In this document: positions 32,898-44,343 of the stretch, one piece after another
Layout of the letters: the number at the start of each line of letters is the position of its first letter
Numbering within the stretch: the first letter of the stretch is position 1
Assembly (NCBI GenBank): GCA_001949185.1
Contig: BDGG01000011.1
Coordinates: forward strand, 1,412,597 to 1,476,596
From: Ramazzottius varieornatus
Taxonomy: Eukaryota > Tardigrada > Eutardigrada > Parachela > Ramazzottiidae
Direction: 5' to 3'
DNA: 64,000 nt
Notes under the pieces: generated by a model
Told to the model about the DNA's origin: nothing
The model's database searches: none
The model's input: only the letters and a program-made list of their open reading frames with translations
Program-made: the position numbers and the translations under genes

Positions 32898-33158
32898 TTA
32901 TTCACAAAACCAGGTGTTTCCGGTGGTATCGAAGAAGTCCCTTATGAAGAAGTAATTGGTTTCCGGTACGTCCCCAGACTCTTTGAGGTCCGTATGATTT
33001 TCCGTGTATGTCTGCGTAGATGGTAACATGTGAGTCGATCGTCTGTACATTCCCTTCCTCCGAACCTTGGCGCACAGTGCTTCTACCTCCAACTCGCTGA
33101 TAGGCTCGTAGTTCCACAGCATCTCGATCTGACGCTCCAAGTTGTTAGTCGGCACCAT
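32898..33158 (-). pseudogene. Fragment of a PP4/PP6-type protein phosphatase catalytic subunit gene
   Basis: Reading from 33158 the minus strand encodes NNLERQIEMLWNYEPISE and LEVEALCAKVR, matching the N terminus of PP4c (LDRQIEQL...ALCAK). The frame then shifts: a second frame gives EEGNVQTIDSHVTIYADIHG, which retains the metal-binding D-I-H-G motif of PPP phosphatases. The original frame returns with DLKESGDVPETNYFFIRDFF, equivalent to the GDVPETNYLFMGDF region. After about 85 residues homology ends in unrelated sequence and a stop. Two compensating frameshifts, a short deletion and truncation mark it as a non-functional fragment. No introns are visible, so a retrocopy is possible. Confidence 0.85.
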
Positions 33159-33675
33159 CACACAGTCTACTATACCTGGAGCATTGAAACACATAGGGTC
33201 GCGAAGGGTATCGAAACGATTCACAAGATTCCGAAGAAAATCAGTGGTTGGACCACTAGCAAGTGAAAATTGGCCATATTTTCGCAACAAAATAAATTCC
33301 GTACTTACGTCATTGATGTTCGCAGTCGATTGTGGAGCGACGACGTTGGACCGTCGAATTGGTAGACCACGTTGTCAAATACAAAACGGGCTGTGCAGTC
33401 AGCTGGGCATCAATCAACAGAACGAGGCGAACATTCGGAACGTTTAGCTATCCAAAATGAAGTTCAGACTAGGTCATGACGTCATATTCTCCACCAGAAA
33501 ATGTGTACCTGGAACGGCGCCCGCTGTGACACTAGTCCCCCCGGGGCCATAGCACGCACTATGGCAACACGCCACCAGCGCTAATCAATAATCAAAACCT
33601 TAACCAAACTTATCGGCGACATAGCCTTTTTGCTGTGTTCGATGGAAGCTGGAGTTGATTTAGCTGTTGATTGGT

Positions 33676-34250
33676 GGAACATTTTCCACTGTGGTCAACC
33701 CACACTGGTACTGTTAACATATCGGCAAGTTTACGATAAACTTCGCGCGGCTACAGAGCAGCTCAGGCAAATCTGATATTCTTGTTGACTTTGCATATCC
33801 GGCAAATACAGAGAACACGTACCCACGCCATTCGCTAAAGCGCACTTCGTATAGTCTGTCCGACAGAAGCCTTCATTGGCTACTGAGTATAAATTTGGCA
33901 CAAACCCTGCAAACTGGAGGTTCACATTCTTTTCGTGCTTTCTTTGGACGGATTTGACAATCTTTCGTAAGAGCGAAGGAACGTCCTGCAGGATCACGAA
34001 GTACTGTACACATCCGTAGACTGCAGATCGATGGCGAACCCTACAGACGGCATGCCCAGCCCCAAGGAGCTCCTAATCGTGGAAGAGACAATGCCGAGTC
34101 CAGTACCAACTTCGACGGACGCTGGAGTAAACCAAGGGCAGTACAGCGTCATCGTCACTTCTTCACCTCAAGCCACGCCGCATACCAGCCCGTATCCCGC
34201 CCCGCAGCCTATTTCTGATCCCATCACCAAAATCCTACTCAATCCGACTG
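33676..34250. repeat. Inverted duplication, right arm (partner 1-575)
   Basis: Reverse complement of 1-575 with about three substitutions. It includes the first 220 coding bases of the caspase and its upstream region. Because the partner is cut by the window edge, homology probably continues through more of the caspase gene. Confidence 0.9.
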
Positions 34251-35191
34251 TTTTCGATCCGACGGGTAAAGTTCTGGTTGACAAAGGTACGCAAATGACC
34301 CCAGGTTTCGAGTCTTCGTTGATGGGTTCACCATATCATATGCAAAGCGAGAACCGCGGAACAGCGGCCATTTTCAACCACGAAGTTTTCCATCCCTCTC
34401 TGAAGCTCACTAGAAGGGAGGGAACCGAAGCCGACGTTGCAAGCCTGAAGAAAGCTTTTCAACTGTTGGGTTTCAAGTCGGAAAACATTCATCGTCACGA
34501 CGATCTTACTGTTGAGCTCTTACGGGAAGAAATGAATCGATACGCTCGTCAAACCGACTACTCTAATATGGACTGCGTTTTCGTGGCGATCTTGACGCAC
34601 GGCAATGAAGGTGGCATAGTTTACGGGTAAGCGATGGGAGCCGATATCATGCTATCATATGTGCTACAGTAACAGTTACATTAATTTAAGATATACATTG
34701 GGGCTGTTGATACTATTGATAGCTCTGACGGACCGATAACATTGGATAAACTTCTGCGGCCGTTCAAGGAAGATATTCATCCAACCTTGGTTGGCAAGCC
34801 AAAAGTATTCATTGTCCAGGCTTGTCGAGGAGGGAAAGCGGATGACGGTGTTGAGCTTCCCCCTGCAGTTGAAACAGACATTCATAATCTGCATCAACAA
34901 CGTATTCCAGTTGAAGCGGATTTCTTGTGCAGCTATTCGACGGCACCCGGCTATGTCTCCTTTCGGAGAAGCGAAGGATCCCATTTTATCCAGTCGCTGA
35001 CAAGAAAAATCACGGAAAAAAAATCCCGTGCTGGACTTGAGCAGAAGCTTGATTTCTTGCAACTTCTGGTGGACGTCTGCAAGGATGTATCGAAGAACTT
35101 TGAATCCTACGTACCGAGCCGCCCGGAGTTGCATGGGAAGAAACAGGCTCCTTGTCTGGAATGTGCAATCAGCAAGCGAATTCTTTTGTAA
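34031..35191 (+). CDS. Caspase (cysteine-aspartate protease), complete copy
   Basis: Two exons, 34031-34626 and 34723-35191, encode 354 residues. The 96-base intron (GTAAGC...TGATAG) falls right after the catalytic-His segment, and joining gives VYGSDGPITL as in other caspases. An N-terminal Ser/Thr/Pro-rich stretch of about 110 residues lacks a CARD or DED domain. The large subunit has AAIFNHEVF, the catalytic His190 in AILTHGNEGG and the catalytic Cys233 in IVQACRGG. After a short linker with possible cleavage Asp residues (PPAVETD), the small subunit has the SYSTAPGYVSFR substrate-pocket motif and ends KQAPCLECAISKRILL, like executioner caspases. It cleaves after Asp in cytosolic apoptosis substrates. 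All key residues are present, so activity is expected. Its 5' end lies in the inverted duplication. Confidence 0.95.
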
Positions 35192-35631
35192 AGAGAAACC
35201 GCCATACTTAGCTAGGCGGAAAGGAGTCACTCGTACTGTCTCCTTTGTTGAACCGTACAGTTCTACGAACAACAATAACCGGCTTTATAGTCTTTCCTTG
35301 AGTAGATTGTACTAGTGCTTACAATGCTAATCTGTCGACCGAATTTGGCTAATGAGGGGTCTAAATCGATATGGAAAATGCCGTCGAGAAACGACCGGCG
35401 ACTCGATGGACGCAATAAAACGAAGGGAAGGAGCATACTTCTAGCGTCCTCTGCTTTACCAAATTCCTTTGTATGTTTGTGCTTCCCGGGTGTTGGTTTC
35501 TGGATTTGCCAGTAGTGGAGCTCCGGAAACTGTGGTTCACCCCCAACCTTTCGATCGGTGCATACGTTAGACCCCGGTATAGCGACAAAATTGATATAGT
35601 GCCTTAAATCGTTCAGAGGGCGAATTCTTTT
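35192..35631. other. Caspase 3' flank
   Basis: 440 bases between the caspase stop and the left TTAA of the piggyBac element. No gene or clear repeat seen. Confidence 0.5.
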
Positions 35632-35868
35632 TTAACACTCTGAACACGAAGCAATTTCGTACCTGCAGAATACGAAGGGTACAACTGAGTTTCGCACGTT
35701 TTTAACTGGTTGCAAGATGAAAGAGGCGGAGACCGGCCAATCGCCGTGCACCCACATGAAGCCGCGAGCGATACCGTACCAAACGACCGTTATATGGCGC
35801 CACATGACCCGGGTGTAGCTTCAGCCAGTTTATTTGAAATCATTTCATTTACCATTATTCACACTTCA

Positions 35869-37845
35869 CTTGGACTTCTTGCTATAATCTAAACAGAGAA
35901 CGGTTTGCTTTGTATTTCCATGTCCAGCACAAACATGAGTGTTACAGACATCACAAACTATCATTGTCCGTCGTTCAGATTTTCTTGGACAATACCGACA
36001 TCTGGTTGATTTCTTTGACGGAATATGAGTTTGAGTGTGAACGATAGAAATGGAAATTCCGTTCTGCTGCAACATCGAAGATATGAATTTCTTCATATGA
36101 AAGGGGAGACTGGGCACTGCCGCTCTACGCTGGAGCTGCTGTTTCATCATCTGCTTGCTCAGCTCCTGAAGGAAAATTCGACGCCTCGTTGGTAATGTGA
36201 GATTCCATTCCAGATTGACTTCGCACCAGATTACGTACGCGTTCACGGCAGAGATGTCCAGAAGGTCGTAAAACAACGCCATCGGCCAACGGCATGTTTT
36301 ACGACGACAACTGTAGTTTCCCGTTAGCTGATCCAAGGTATCGACTCCCGCTTTGGTACGGTTATACAGACAATTGCCGGTTTTTCTTCTTTGGAAAGTT
36401 CGTCTATTTCTCCAAAACAGGAAATGAACTGTGACGTCACACAGCAATATTCTGAGGGCTAATAGGTAAGCCAGAACGGCGTACTTCACCGGACGTCATA
36501 CGTCGCTTGCGATATAGTCTCAGAACTCACGCTCGCCAGTGGTACGTATGACGTCACGGCTAAACACAAACATTCCTGTACACTACAAGACAAGCAGACG
36601 AACGGTATCAACGTCATGGAAATACTTACGCGTCGGGATGCATAGAGCTGAGGAGAATAACCGCTTTGCCGTTCTTTGGAACGTACGAGACAAGAGTGAA
36701 GCCTGAGGTGTAACCGAACTGCGAGGAGAAAACTTCGCGCAGTTTGCTAGGCAAGAAGGCGGATGGGATTTCCGGCTTGTTCTTCCTCATGGTCCCAATG
36801 AGAGATATGTTTCTCTTCAGAAGAGCTTCGCCTAAGGCCAGAGAAGTGAAAAAGTTGTCTGTTGTCACATTTCGGCCTGAACTACCGAGATGTTCCACAA
36901 GATCCAGTACCACTCGTTACCTTTCCTCCTACGGGTTTTCCCGTATAAAGCTGTATGTTGCAGCAGTAGGAAGTTCGACAGCAACAAAGAAGGAAGAGCT
37001 TGAGGCCGTACTTACTCCGAGGCTTGGTTAGATGTACTGTTTGAAGCCGCAACGTCTTTTGAAAAGGAATAACTGTTCGTCGACACACATATGTTGGTAG
37101 GGAAAGTAGCAGCTTCTTAGACGGTCCGACCACAAATCGAAAACTTCTTTCACGTGAGCCATCTTGTCTGTCTTCAGTCGTTCATTACGAGTACGTTTGT
37201 CGTCGAATCGTAAACTGCAGGTAACCTGCGCGAACCTGTCTCGAGGCATACATGCTTGGTAAATTTTCTTCCCGTCACTCTCACTCCACAACTCCGAAAC
37301 AGGTACCGTACCATCATGATAAACACCTTGGAGCAGTAAGATACCAAGGTAAGCGTCGAGCTTCGTAGCGCCCAAAGTGGCCCACTGTTTCCCGTATCGC
37401 AGTTCACCCTCTTCGTTCGTGAATCAAATGATAATATCTTTTATGGAAGGAATAAAAAACAGGCCTAAACTATCCGTTATTTTCGATACCTAGAATCGAG
37501 CTCGAGCAGTCACTCCTCTAGGTCCTGTTATCCGGTTGACTGAACGAGCTTTTCCGCTGTTCGTAGGAAAACGAGCCCATTCGACGGCACCATTCCTACT
37601 CAGATGAGATCCAGTTTCGCCCAGCTGATACAGTATGTCGCCATCATCACTTTCCGTGTCCGTTTGCTCGTCGCGGGTTCCACCAAGTCAGGCTCATCCA
37701 GCAGTTCTGAATCGTCTTCCGGAAGGTCTGACACACAGCTTCCGCTCTCCGAACTTACACCGTGCTCCTCATCAACGTCCATACTATGATTCGGGCAAAA
37801 AAAGTCTAAGCGATAATGAAGGATGCATCCTTGCAGTAAATCCAA
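35869..37845 (-). pseudogene. piggyBac transposase remnant
   Basis: Pieces in order on the minus strand. An acidic N terminus near 37845-37640 continues in a shifted frame with NGAVEWARFPTNSGKARSVN. The first part of the DDE domain (KLDAYLGILLLQGVYHDG, DKMAHVKEVFDLWSDR, MCVDEQLFLFKRRCGF) ends near 37030. It is followed after frame changes by SKYGLKLFLLC, then VVLDLVEHLGSSGRNVTTDN near 36900. After a possible short intron (36430-36630) comes NRTKAGVDTLDQLTGNYSCR with the WPMALFYDLLDI block. The C terminus has the zinc-ribbon CRYCPRKSERRTMIVCDVC. At least three frameshifts break the frame, so no active enzyme is made. The conserved Asp residues (VDEQ, TTDN, GVDTLDQ) are still visible. Confidence 0.85.
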
Positions 37846-38838
37846 TTTTTACCACAACAACAGAACAGTTCGATCACTTGTCAGAGAGTAGATTTGTTTT
37901 TATAGTTTTATACGCCAGTAAACTCTAATCCAGTAGTACAGAACGATGGTAATAGAAGACTACCGGTCAGAACATCACCGTCATTTTGAGCCAGACTGTA
38001 TCTGTCATGACAAATCAATGAATAACGTAGCAGCTTATCAATCAACAAGAAACATCAACCGGATATGCGCCATTCCATCGAAGCTACAGTACGAAGATTG
38101 ACAATAGTTCACCCTCGTCCCGATCCTCCTTTCACCTCACCTCCATGCACTTTAGGGATGTACTCAAGGACGGCATCGGGTTACACCAAGACACACTTTG
38201 GTCCATCTCGATCTATCGTTTTCTCGGTGTTCTAGAAACAACAGTAATTACAGCGGTGGGGCCACAGTCTCCCGAGGCCGATCTTATTCTCGCAGTTTCA
38301 AAGGAGAACGTACCAGTATCTGACTGCTCAGAGCAGCGTAGATAGCGAAACGAGCTTCCCTGCCTTCCAGTCCATGTGAGGCTGCTTCCATAAACGGTAC
38401 CAGGTTTCGTGGAAGAATCAGCCTTTAAGCAGGTTATGTTGACGAACAAGATCGCTTCACTCGATTACAGTTGTGAAAAACAGATAAAACTGTACATACC
38501 CTTGATTCTCAAACGCAGTCGCCAAATCCTGTTTCGCTGACATGTTTCTTCTGAATTAATGCTCGAACGGTAAACCGAAACAGATATCAAGAACAGTTAC
38601 TTGAAGAAAGCAAAACAACCTGTATCACACTGAAACGCAAAGAATGAAATTTTGGAGTATTCATTTGTTAGCAGTGACAGCGCCACCAGTACCGTGTGCC
38701 TCAGCTCCTGTGCCTCCTGTGCCTCATGTGCCTCAACTGTTTTCAACTGCTAGTATCGTTTTACTCACTTAAGCAAAAATCGCATGTTGTACGTCGACAG
38801 ATAGAGAATTTAGCGTCCTCACAGATAAGCAAAAGGAT

Positions 38839-39627
38839 CTAGTCAACATAGTTTCCGTCAGTCAACATAGTTTCCTTCGCGACATGGCAGGGGGCTTTAT
38901 CTTGATAGAAGATGACTTCTCTTGGGTCCAGTTTATCCTTCAGATCGTAGAGCATCGGCTTCGGGCATCGATCTTGGTAAGTTGCCTGGTTATTCTTGAA
39001 CCCGGATGGGAGAACGATAAGTCGAGTACGACCATCACGTCAAACTCCTCCGAAAATCATCGCCTTCAGTGGCGATTTTTGTAAACGTTTGTGCTTCTTC
39101 GAATCAGGAATCAGCTCAAACGACTTACCGTAGCACCGTTCCTGCTGTGAATTGAGATACTCCCCGACCAGAACGTAGCACTCGTCGACGAAAACAAAGT
39201 TGGGAATATCCGACTTCCGGTAGCGTTTCCGGAAGCGTTGAGCACATCTTTTCCTGGCGACTTTCTGGGCTTCGGTGATGAAAGGACGTATGACTTTGCG
39301 GTAGACTTTGATTCCGCGTTTCTTCATCTCTCTGGGTATGGCGCTCCGATCAATTCCTTGCTTTCTTGCCTGACCACGGATGCTGTTCTGCTGCGCCGCT
39401 TTAGTGAGGTTCCGGATCGCACGATTCAGGGCGTCTTTTCTTTCCTTCGACTGCTTCTTCGGAGGCTTCGCTCCAGTCCGATAACCGCCAGTCCTGATCC
39501 AGTGTTGAACAACGTTTCAAACGGTATAGTACGTACACAGAGACTTCACGATGGAATGGATTTCGGGAATTCTTTTCCCAGCCTGGTAGTGGGACACGAT
39601 CAACTTCTGGACCTCCACAGGCAACAT
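38839..39627 (-). pseudogene. Tc1/mariner-like transposase fragment with two in-frame TGA codons
   Basis: From ATG 39627 one frame runs 262 codons to a TAG at 38839-38841, interrupted only by TGA at 39517-39519 and 39040-39042. The N-terminal part is helix-turn-helix-like (MLPVEVQKLIVSHYQAGKRI, then QHWIRTGG). The catalytic domain supplies the first Asp in PNFVFVDECYV and the second in VIFYQDKAPCH (the D-x-A-P-x-H motif). The third acidic residue and the C terminus are missing, so it is truncated as well as interrupted. It lies inside the piggyBac element on the same strand as its transposase. Confidence 0.85.
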
Positions 39628-41196
39628 TTTATCCTAAATCGGAAAAGGATCGCTCAGCAATGCAAAACAAGATAAAACAGAGAGCGGAAAATTCTCTACC
39701 AGCTGATATACGCAAACCTAAAAAAACATGCTGGCACCCGTTACCGCGGCCAGTGGTGGAAAGTTGAAATCTGACTAAGCCATACGGTAATCGTCCCGTC
39801 AGTGACGTCACAGGATACGCTAAGTAATGAATCGATACAAAAAATTCCGATTTTTCTGCTGACCACAGGACAGTCACCGCAACGACACAAAAATTTCTAT
39901 TCTGGACGCAATCATGCCACGAATGTTGTAAATTATTTTCGGACTGTTTCCGCACGTGGTGAGTCTGTAGCGGCGCTATTCATCTGATAATCGCGATTTG
40001 TCTATAGATCTTCTTTCAATTTTTTTAATTATGCGTGGCTGTTAGCCATCGGTTACCAGATGTGTTCTACAGAGATACTGTTGCTTGAAGCAAACCAAAA
40101 ATATGGGCCAGATAATTTGGATGAGAAATTTTCCACAACTCGGTTACTGTCCGGTGCGAAAGCGAGTTGTACCCCCCGTGTTCAGAGTGTTAACCAGCCA
40201 TTCCTTCACGGCCCGCAATAATATAACGAGATCTTACATAAAACTTGCACTACATCGTCCTTTAACATACGGCATCAAGAATTTGAAGCTCGATCAGTAA
40301 GGTTTTCCGAATGTGCAAAACTAAACCGCCGTTTTCCGTACACATTTTTACGAGAGCTTGGGGAGAATAAGATTTGACAAACTCCCTCTTCTTGTTGTTG
40401 ACGCTTTTTTTCCACCTTCAATATCAGTCTTCCTTTGGGGCGGCTTCCGAACAAAAACTCGCCAGAGCGGAGAAGATTAACTCAATCTCCCGCGGTACGC
40501 TTGTTAACTACTCTCTTCGGGAAGAGCTTCTGGCTCTACCATCGGGATTTCTTTCCGGTTTCCATTAGATTAATGATTATGAGGCCGTACTGCCGACTGG
40601 AAATTTAGAAGCAGACGCCATATGGGAAACTCGGAAGGGTTGTATTTCCTACACTGACCATTCGGCATGATTGAATTCAATAAGTGAAGAGGCTGATCGT
40701 GGGCACAGCTGAAGATTAAAAATCCGCCTTGCCGTGGCTTATTGACTTCCTCCGTATTTCCACCAAACTATCACGGACCGAAGTAAACCTTGGCTTTCAG
40801 TCGATAACGACTTTGTTCATGTCGGTGAATACGCTAAAACCCGTTGAAAGAATCAAATGGGATGTACACTAATGCACCGATGCATCAAGAAAAATCAGCA
40901 GGTCCAAAAGATATCGTTTTCGACGTAAAGGCTCGGTCTCTTCACTCCACGTGGGTTATCAGTAAAGAGAGATCTGAGCTCCATTTCACGAGCTTGAGGA
41001 ATGGCGTTTTTCGCTACTGCTCCTCACACAACCATTCGATCATATTCATTTTCGAAACTCAAACAGTAGACCGTTATAGAGGAACATTTCTGCATCAGTG
41101 GATTTAGTCGAGGACGCTCCGGAAGTTCAGGAGTCGCATCTCCCGTAAAAGTGGGAAGTGCCGAGTCGGGGTATGACGAAACAATGCTTCAAAGCT

Positions 41197-41530
41197 GATT
41201 GAACCAGAGTGAACTAGTGTATTCACTGCAGTGACAGGCCATTGTATGAGACCGTTCCCCGCCGTCAATCAAGGATCCTTTTGATTGAAGGATAGCGTTT
41301 ACCACGTGCTTCGAGAGTGCAGTCTGTGAGATTGTGGTCACGTGGTCAAAGTCGGCTCTGGTCAATCAAGGGCTAACTCAAGATCATCAAGTGAAAGTTC
41401 GCCCTGAGAAACAATCAATAATTAGCGTGTCTGCCTACGCTTGATTGAGAGGACAGAGTTTTCCAGTGTATCAACGCGCCTTTCCTGCAGTGAATACACT
41501 AGTTAGTTGATTGTTTCACTCTGATTGAAC
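41197..41530. mobile_element. MITE with GATTGAAC ends
   Basis: Terminal inverted repeats of about 35-45 bases: the left side has GATTGAACCAGAGTGAA then CTAGTGTATTCACTGCAG. The right side is its reverse complement with a short extra segment (CTGCAGTGAATACACTAG ... TTCACTCTGATTGAAC). The interior is rich in TCAATCAAG words. Non-coding. Confidence 0.75.
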
Positions 41531-42238
41531 GTACCGTAGCGTAAGCTCCGTTGCACGAGTACCGTACTTTTGAGTTTCGTCTCTCTAAGTTCAGAGAAGA
41601 TTCCAATCAAGCTGGAACTTTCTGTGCGATTATATTTGTCCATCAGGGCTATCGGATGGCCGTTGCAGAAAGTTGAGATCAGCTCTTGGTCATCCCGCTA
41701 CCGGGGAAGATCAGCTGATAAGATCTCTGCTTCCCATCAGTATGACCCCGGTACGAGCTCGTACGCGTAAACTAAGCCCGAGTACAGGTGTGCGGCTGGT
41801 CCGTCAATCAACGCCTTTTCTAAACCAATACGTGGAATGTTCTGCGATCAGTCAATTAATGACTGCAGCAATGGCCAAAATGGTTGAAACATCATTACTG
41901 TTGCACTGGCATACATTGATTGTCTGATTACAATTTTTTTTCTAATTTCTTCTTTTGATGCCGAACTGGCGCCGTGCTGTCACTCGTCATGCCTACGGTC
42001 GGTCTGGTCAATCGTAATTCTCGGACTTGATCCCAAAACACCCACGTGACTCGCCCGATAGCCCCATCAAGGAGCATCCAGTTCCTTAGCTCCATTGAGG
42101 AAGGCGTGTCTTTGCAATGGTTTGTGCAGCCAGAAAGAGGTTGAGTAAATACAGATCGCTCAGTGAGGGAAGGGAGCAGCAACGGCCATTCCTCAAGCTG
42201 GTGGAACGGAGGTTACAGATACCAACTTGTCATAGCAG

Positions 42239-42568
42239 TACGAGGTAAACGACATAATTCGGGCATATCTATTTTCGCACCATAATCCAGGCAACGCGAA
42301 AAGTTTGAAGATTATCGTCAACGCTTGATTCATCTCCCATCGTACGCCTACTGATACAACATTAGGCTTTTCAACATTGGACGGACCCATGTCTCTACCA
42401 AGCCAAATTCCCTTTGTTGTTCTCAAACCTATTGAAACCTCCAGGAGAGAAATCAGTCTACCTCACGAAATAAGAAGTAGTTCATTACGCGCAGCAGGAG
42501 CTGAGTAGAAGTATGCCCAAATTACGAGCGAAAAACGACTATGCCCGAATTATGTCGTTTACCTCGTA
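42239..42568. mobile_element. MITE with TACGAGGTA ends
   Basis: A perfect inverted repeat of about 29 bases at both ends (outermost TACGAGGTAAACGACATAAT), 330 bases overall, TA at each end. It shares its outer nine bases with the element at 25880-26040, suggesting one family with different interiors. Confidence 0.8.
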
Positions 42569-43818
42569 GGTCTTGGTCGTTTTCCCTTTGGGTATATACC
42601 GAAATTTTGCCGCAGGGTCATCAGCATTGAAATTGTGAACAAAGGCCTCCGTCGGACAACCAACAATGACGAATGGGGTATAAACAGAACAAAAACATCC
42701 CTCGGTGCTCCTTCCTGACATCGTCAGTTCGAATTTCGTCACAAATTTTCCACTCGTCCCAAGCCCTAAACACCGGAACACGGTACGTTCTTGTGACCGT
42801 TTGACGAAAATAGATTATCCACAGCATCCAGAATAAATATGCAGTTTGTACTTCACGCACAACGTCGAAAGGTGCCATTGTATCATAACGGTAATATGAC
42901 GCAGCTCACTGTACCAAGTGCGCCGAAATCACGTTGGGCGTCAGTTGCATCTACGATGTTTTCCGGTCTCCCCGATGGACAATTCCACAAATGTTGCACG
43001 GCAATCACAAAATGAGAACTTGGTTTTTTGGCAATGTCATACTGACGGCGCAGACGTCTTCAGACACGTCTTGCGACTTTGGTTGGTCAATATCAGTAAA
43101 AGATTACGTATCGCACCACCGAGAACGAAAATTTCCGTGATCATGTGAATATATCGATTTTTCGATTGCTGTACTTTTGCTTTGAGCAGTAAGGTTTAAA
43201 ACTGATGAAAAAATCCTGCTGGGCGTTAGAACCATTTGACTGATCAAAACCTTTTTCACGAACAATAAATCAAAAAGAAAGCAAGGAGTCGCCCTTTCGC
43301 TTCCTTATTTTGATTTAGGAAATCAGTCATGCTGCCCATCAATGTCTTGAATATCTCTACTGTAATGCTTCATGAACTTGGCAGCTTAGTTTACAGTAGC
43401 GTCAGTTCGCCAAGTTTCCGAAGCAATACAATAATTGTCACATCTCGAACGGCCAGACTGTACGGTTATCGTCTCTTGTTTACTGTATATCGAACGCAGC
43501 AGTTATTTTCGTACAGTAGAAGCCTTCGCGTTTAACGGCCTACTTTAGACACGTATAGTGCCGTGATGCGCGATGCCCTTCCTTCTGAAAAAGTGGGCAC
43601 AAGCTCTTGAGCGTCAGCCTATTCAACCTGGAATGCCTCCTGGAGATGCACCTCTGTGCTCAATTCAGCTCAGGCTGAGTGTACGGCGAATTTGGGATTA
43701 CTTTTGAGGAAGATCTAGACTGAACAATCATAAGCGGTAAACCGAAAGATATGCTCGTCGCAAAGGGATAATGAGAGAAGACCTTTCCGTATAACAGAAT
43801 GTCAGTACGACTATATCT

Positions 43819-44022
43819 GTACACGCAAGACGAGAAATTATGGTACAAGAAAAAATTATGGGACAAGCGGAAAGGACGTCCAAATGGAAATTCGACCGTA
43901 GAAAATTGTCGAAAAGTGTATCACTGTGAATCGGTCGCGTACGTACGTGCTCCCGTACCGCCCTAGCGAAAAGGCCTGTACCATAATTTTTACTTTACCA
44001 TAATTTCTCGCCCTGCGTGTAC
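43819..44022. mobile_element. MITE with GTACACGC ends
   Basis: Arms of about 44 bases at 43819-43864 and 43978-44022 are reverse complements (GTACACGCA, then CGAGAAATTATGGTA). About 200 bases in all, no coding capacity. Confidence 0.75.
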
Positions 44023-44343
44023 ATTGAGCGGCAAAGGACGCTGGCTAAGGTCTTTTGCTTGGATTACCGCTCCTTTCAAATCTGATAAGAATGATCTCTT
44101 GAACGCATATTTTTAGGTTGCAATAAAGCCAGGTTTGACCGACCTTCTTTTCAGCCAGTTTAAGTCGTGACGTGCAGTGTTCACTGAAAGAGAATCCCAA
44201 ATTGTGATTAGACCGCGCAGTTAGTCATACAATGCGCAGAAACCTATGTTTATGATCATTTCGTAGGCAAACGCACATCATTATAAGAGGTGAGGACAGG
44301 CGTAGAATTTAAGTCTCGCCTCGGTTCTATCAATTGAAGCATC

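Larger units (their letters stand above)
35632..40193. mobile_element. Full-length but decayed piggyBac element
   Basis: TTAA at 35632-35635 and 40190-40193, the invariant piggyBac target. The termini are inverted repeats: the left end reads TTAACACTCTGAACACGAAG and the right end is the reverse complement of TTAACACTCTGAACACG. Inside is a minus-strand piggyBac transposase with several frameshifts and a separate Tc1/mariner-like transposase fragment (38839-39627), probably a later insertion. About 4.6 kb, longer than the usual 2.5 kb, consistent with insertions. Confidence 0.85.
40194..44343. other. Gene-poor region with three MITEs
   Basis: No gene could be supported. A small plus-strand frame at 40374-40568 has a hydrophobic start (SLFLLLTLFFHL) but no ATG. 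Minus-strand frames near 42540-42880 are open but unrecognised and overlap a MITE end. MITEs occupy 41197-41530, 42239-42568 and 43819-44022. The last 300 bases presumably contain the promoter of the receptor gene. Confidence 0.45.

Noticed and set aside
38640-38780. CTGTGCCTC repeats as a minisatellite gene region
   Set aside because: Only a few imperfect units, no array worth calling.
42539-42878. Overlapping minus-strand frames as a gene
   Set aside because: They run across the end of a MITE and show no known motif.
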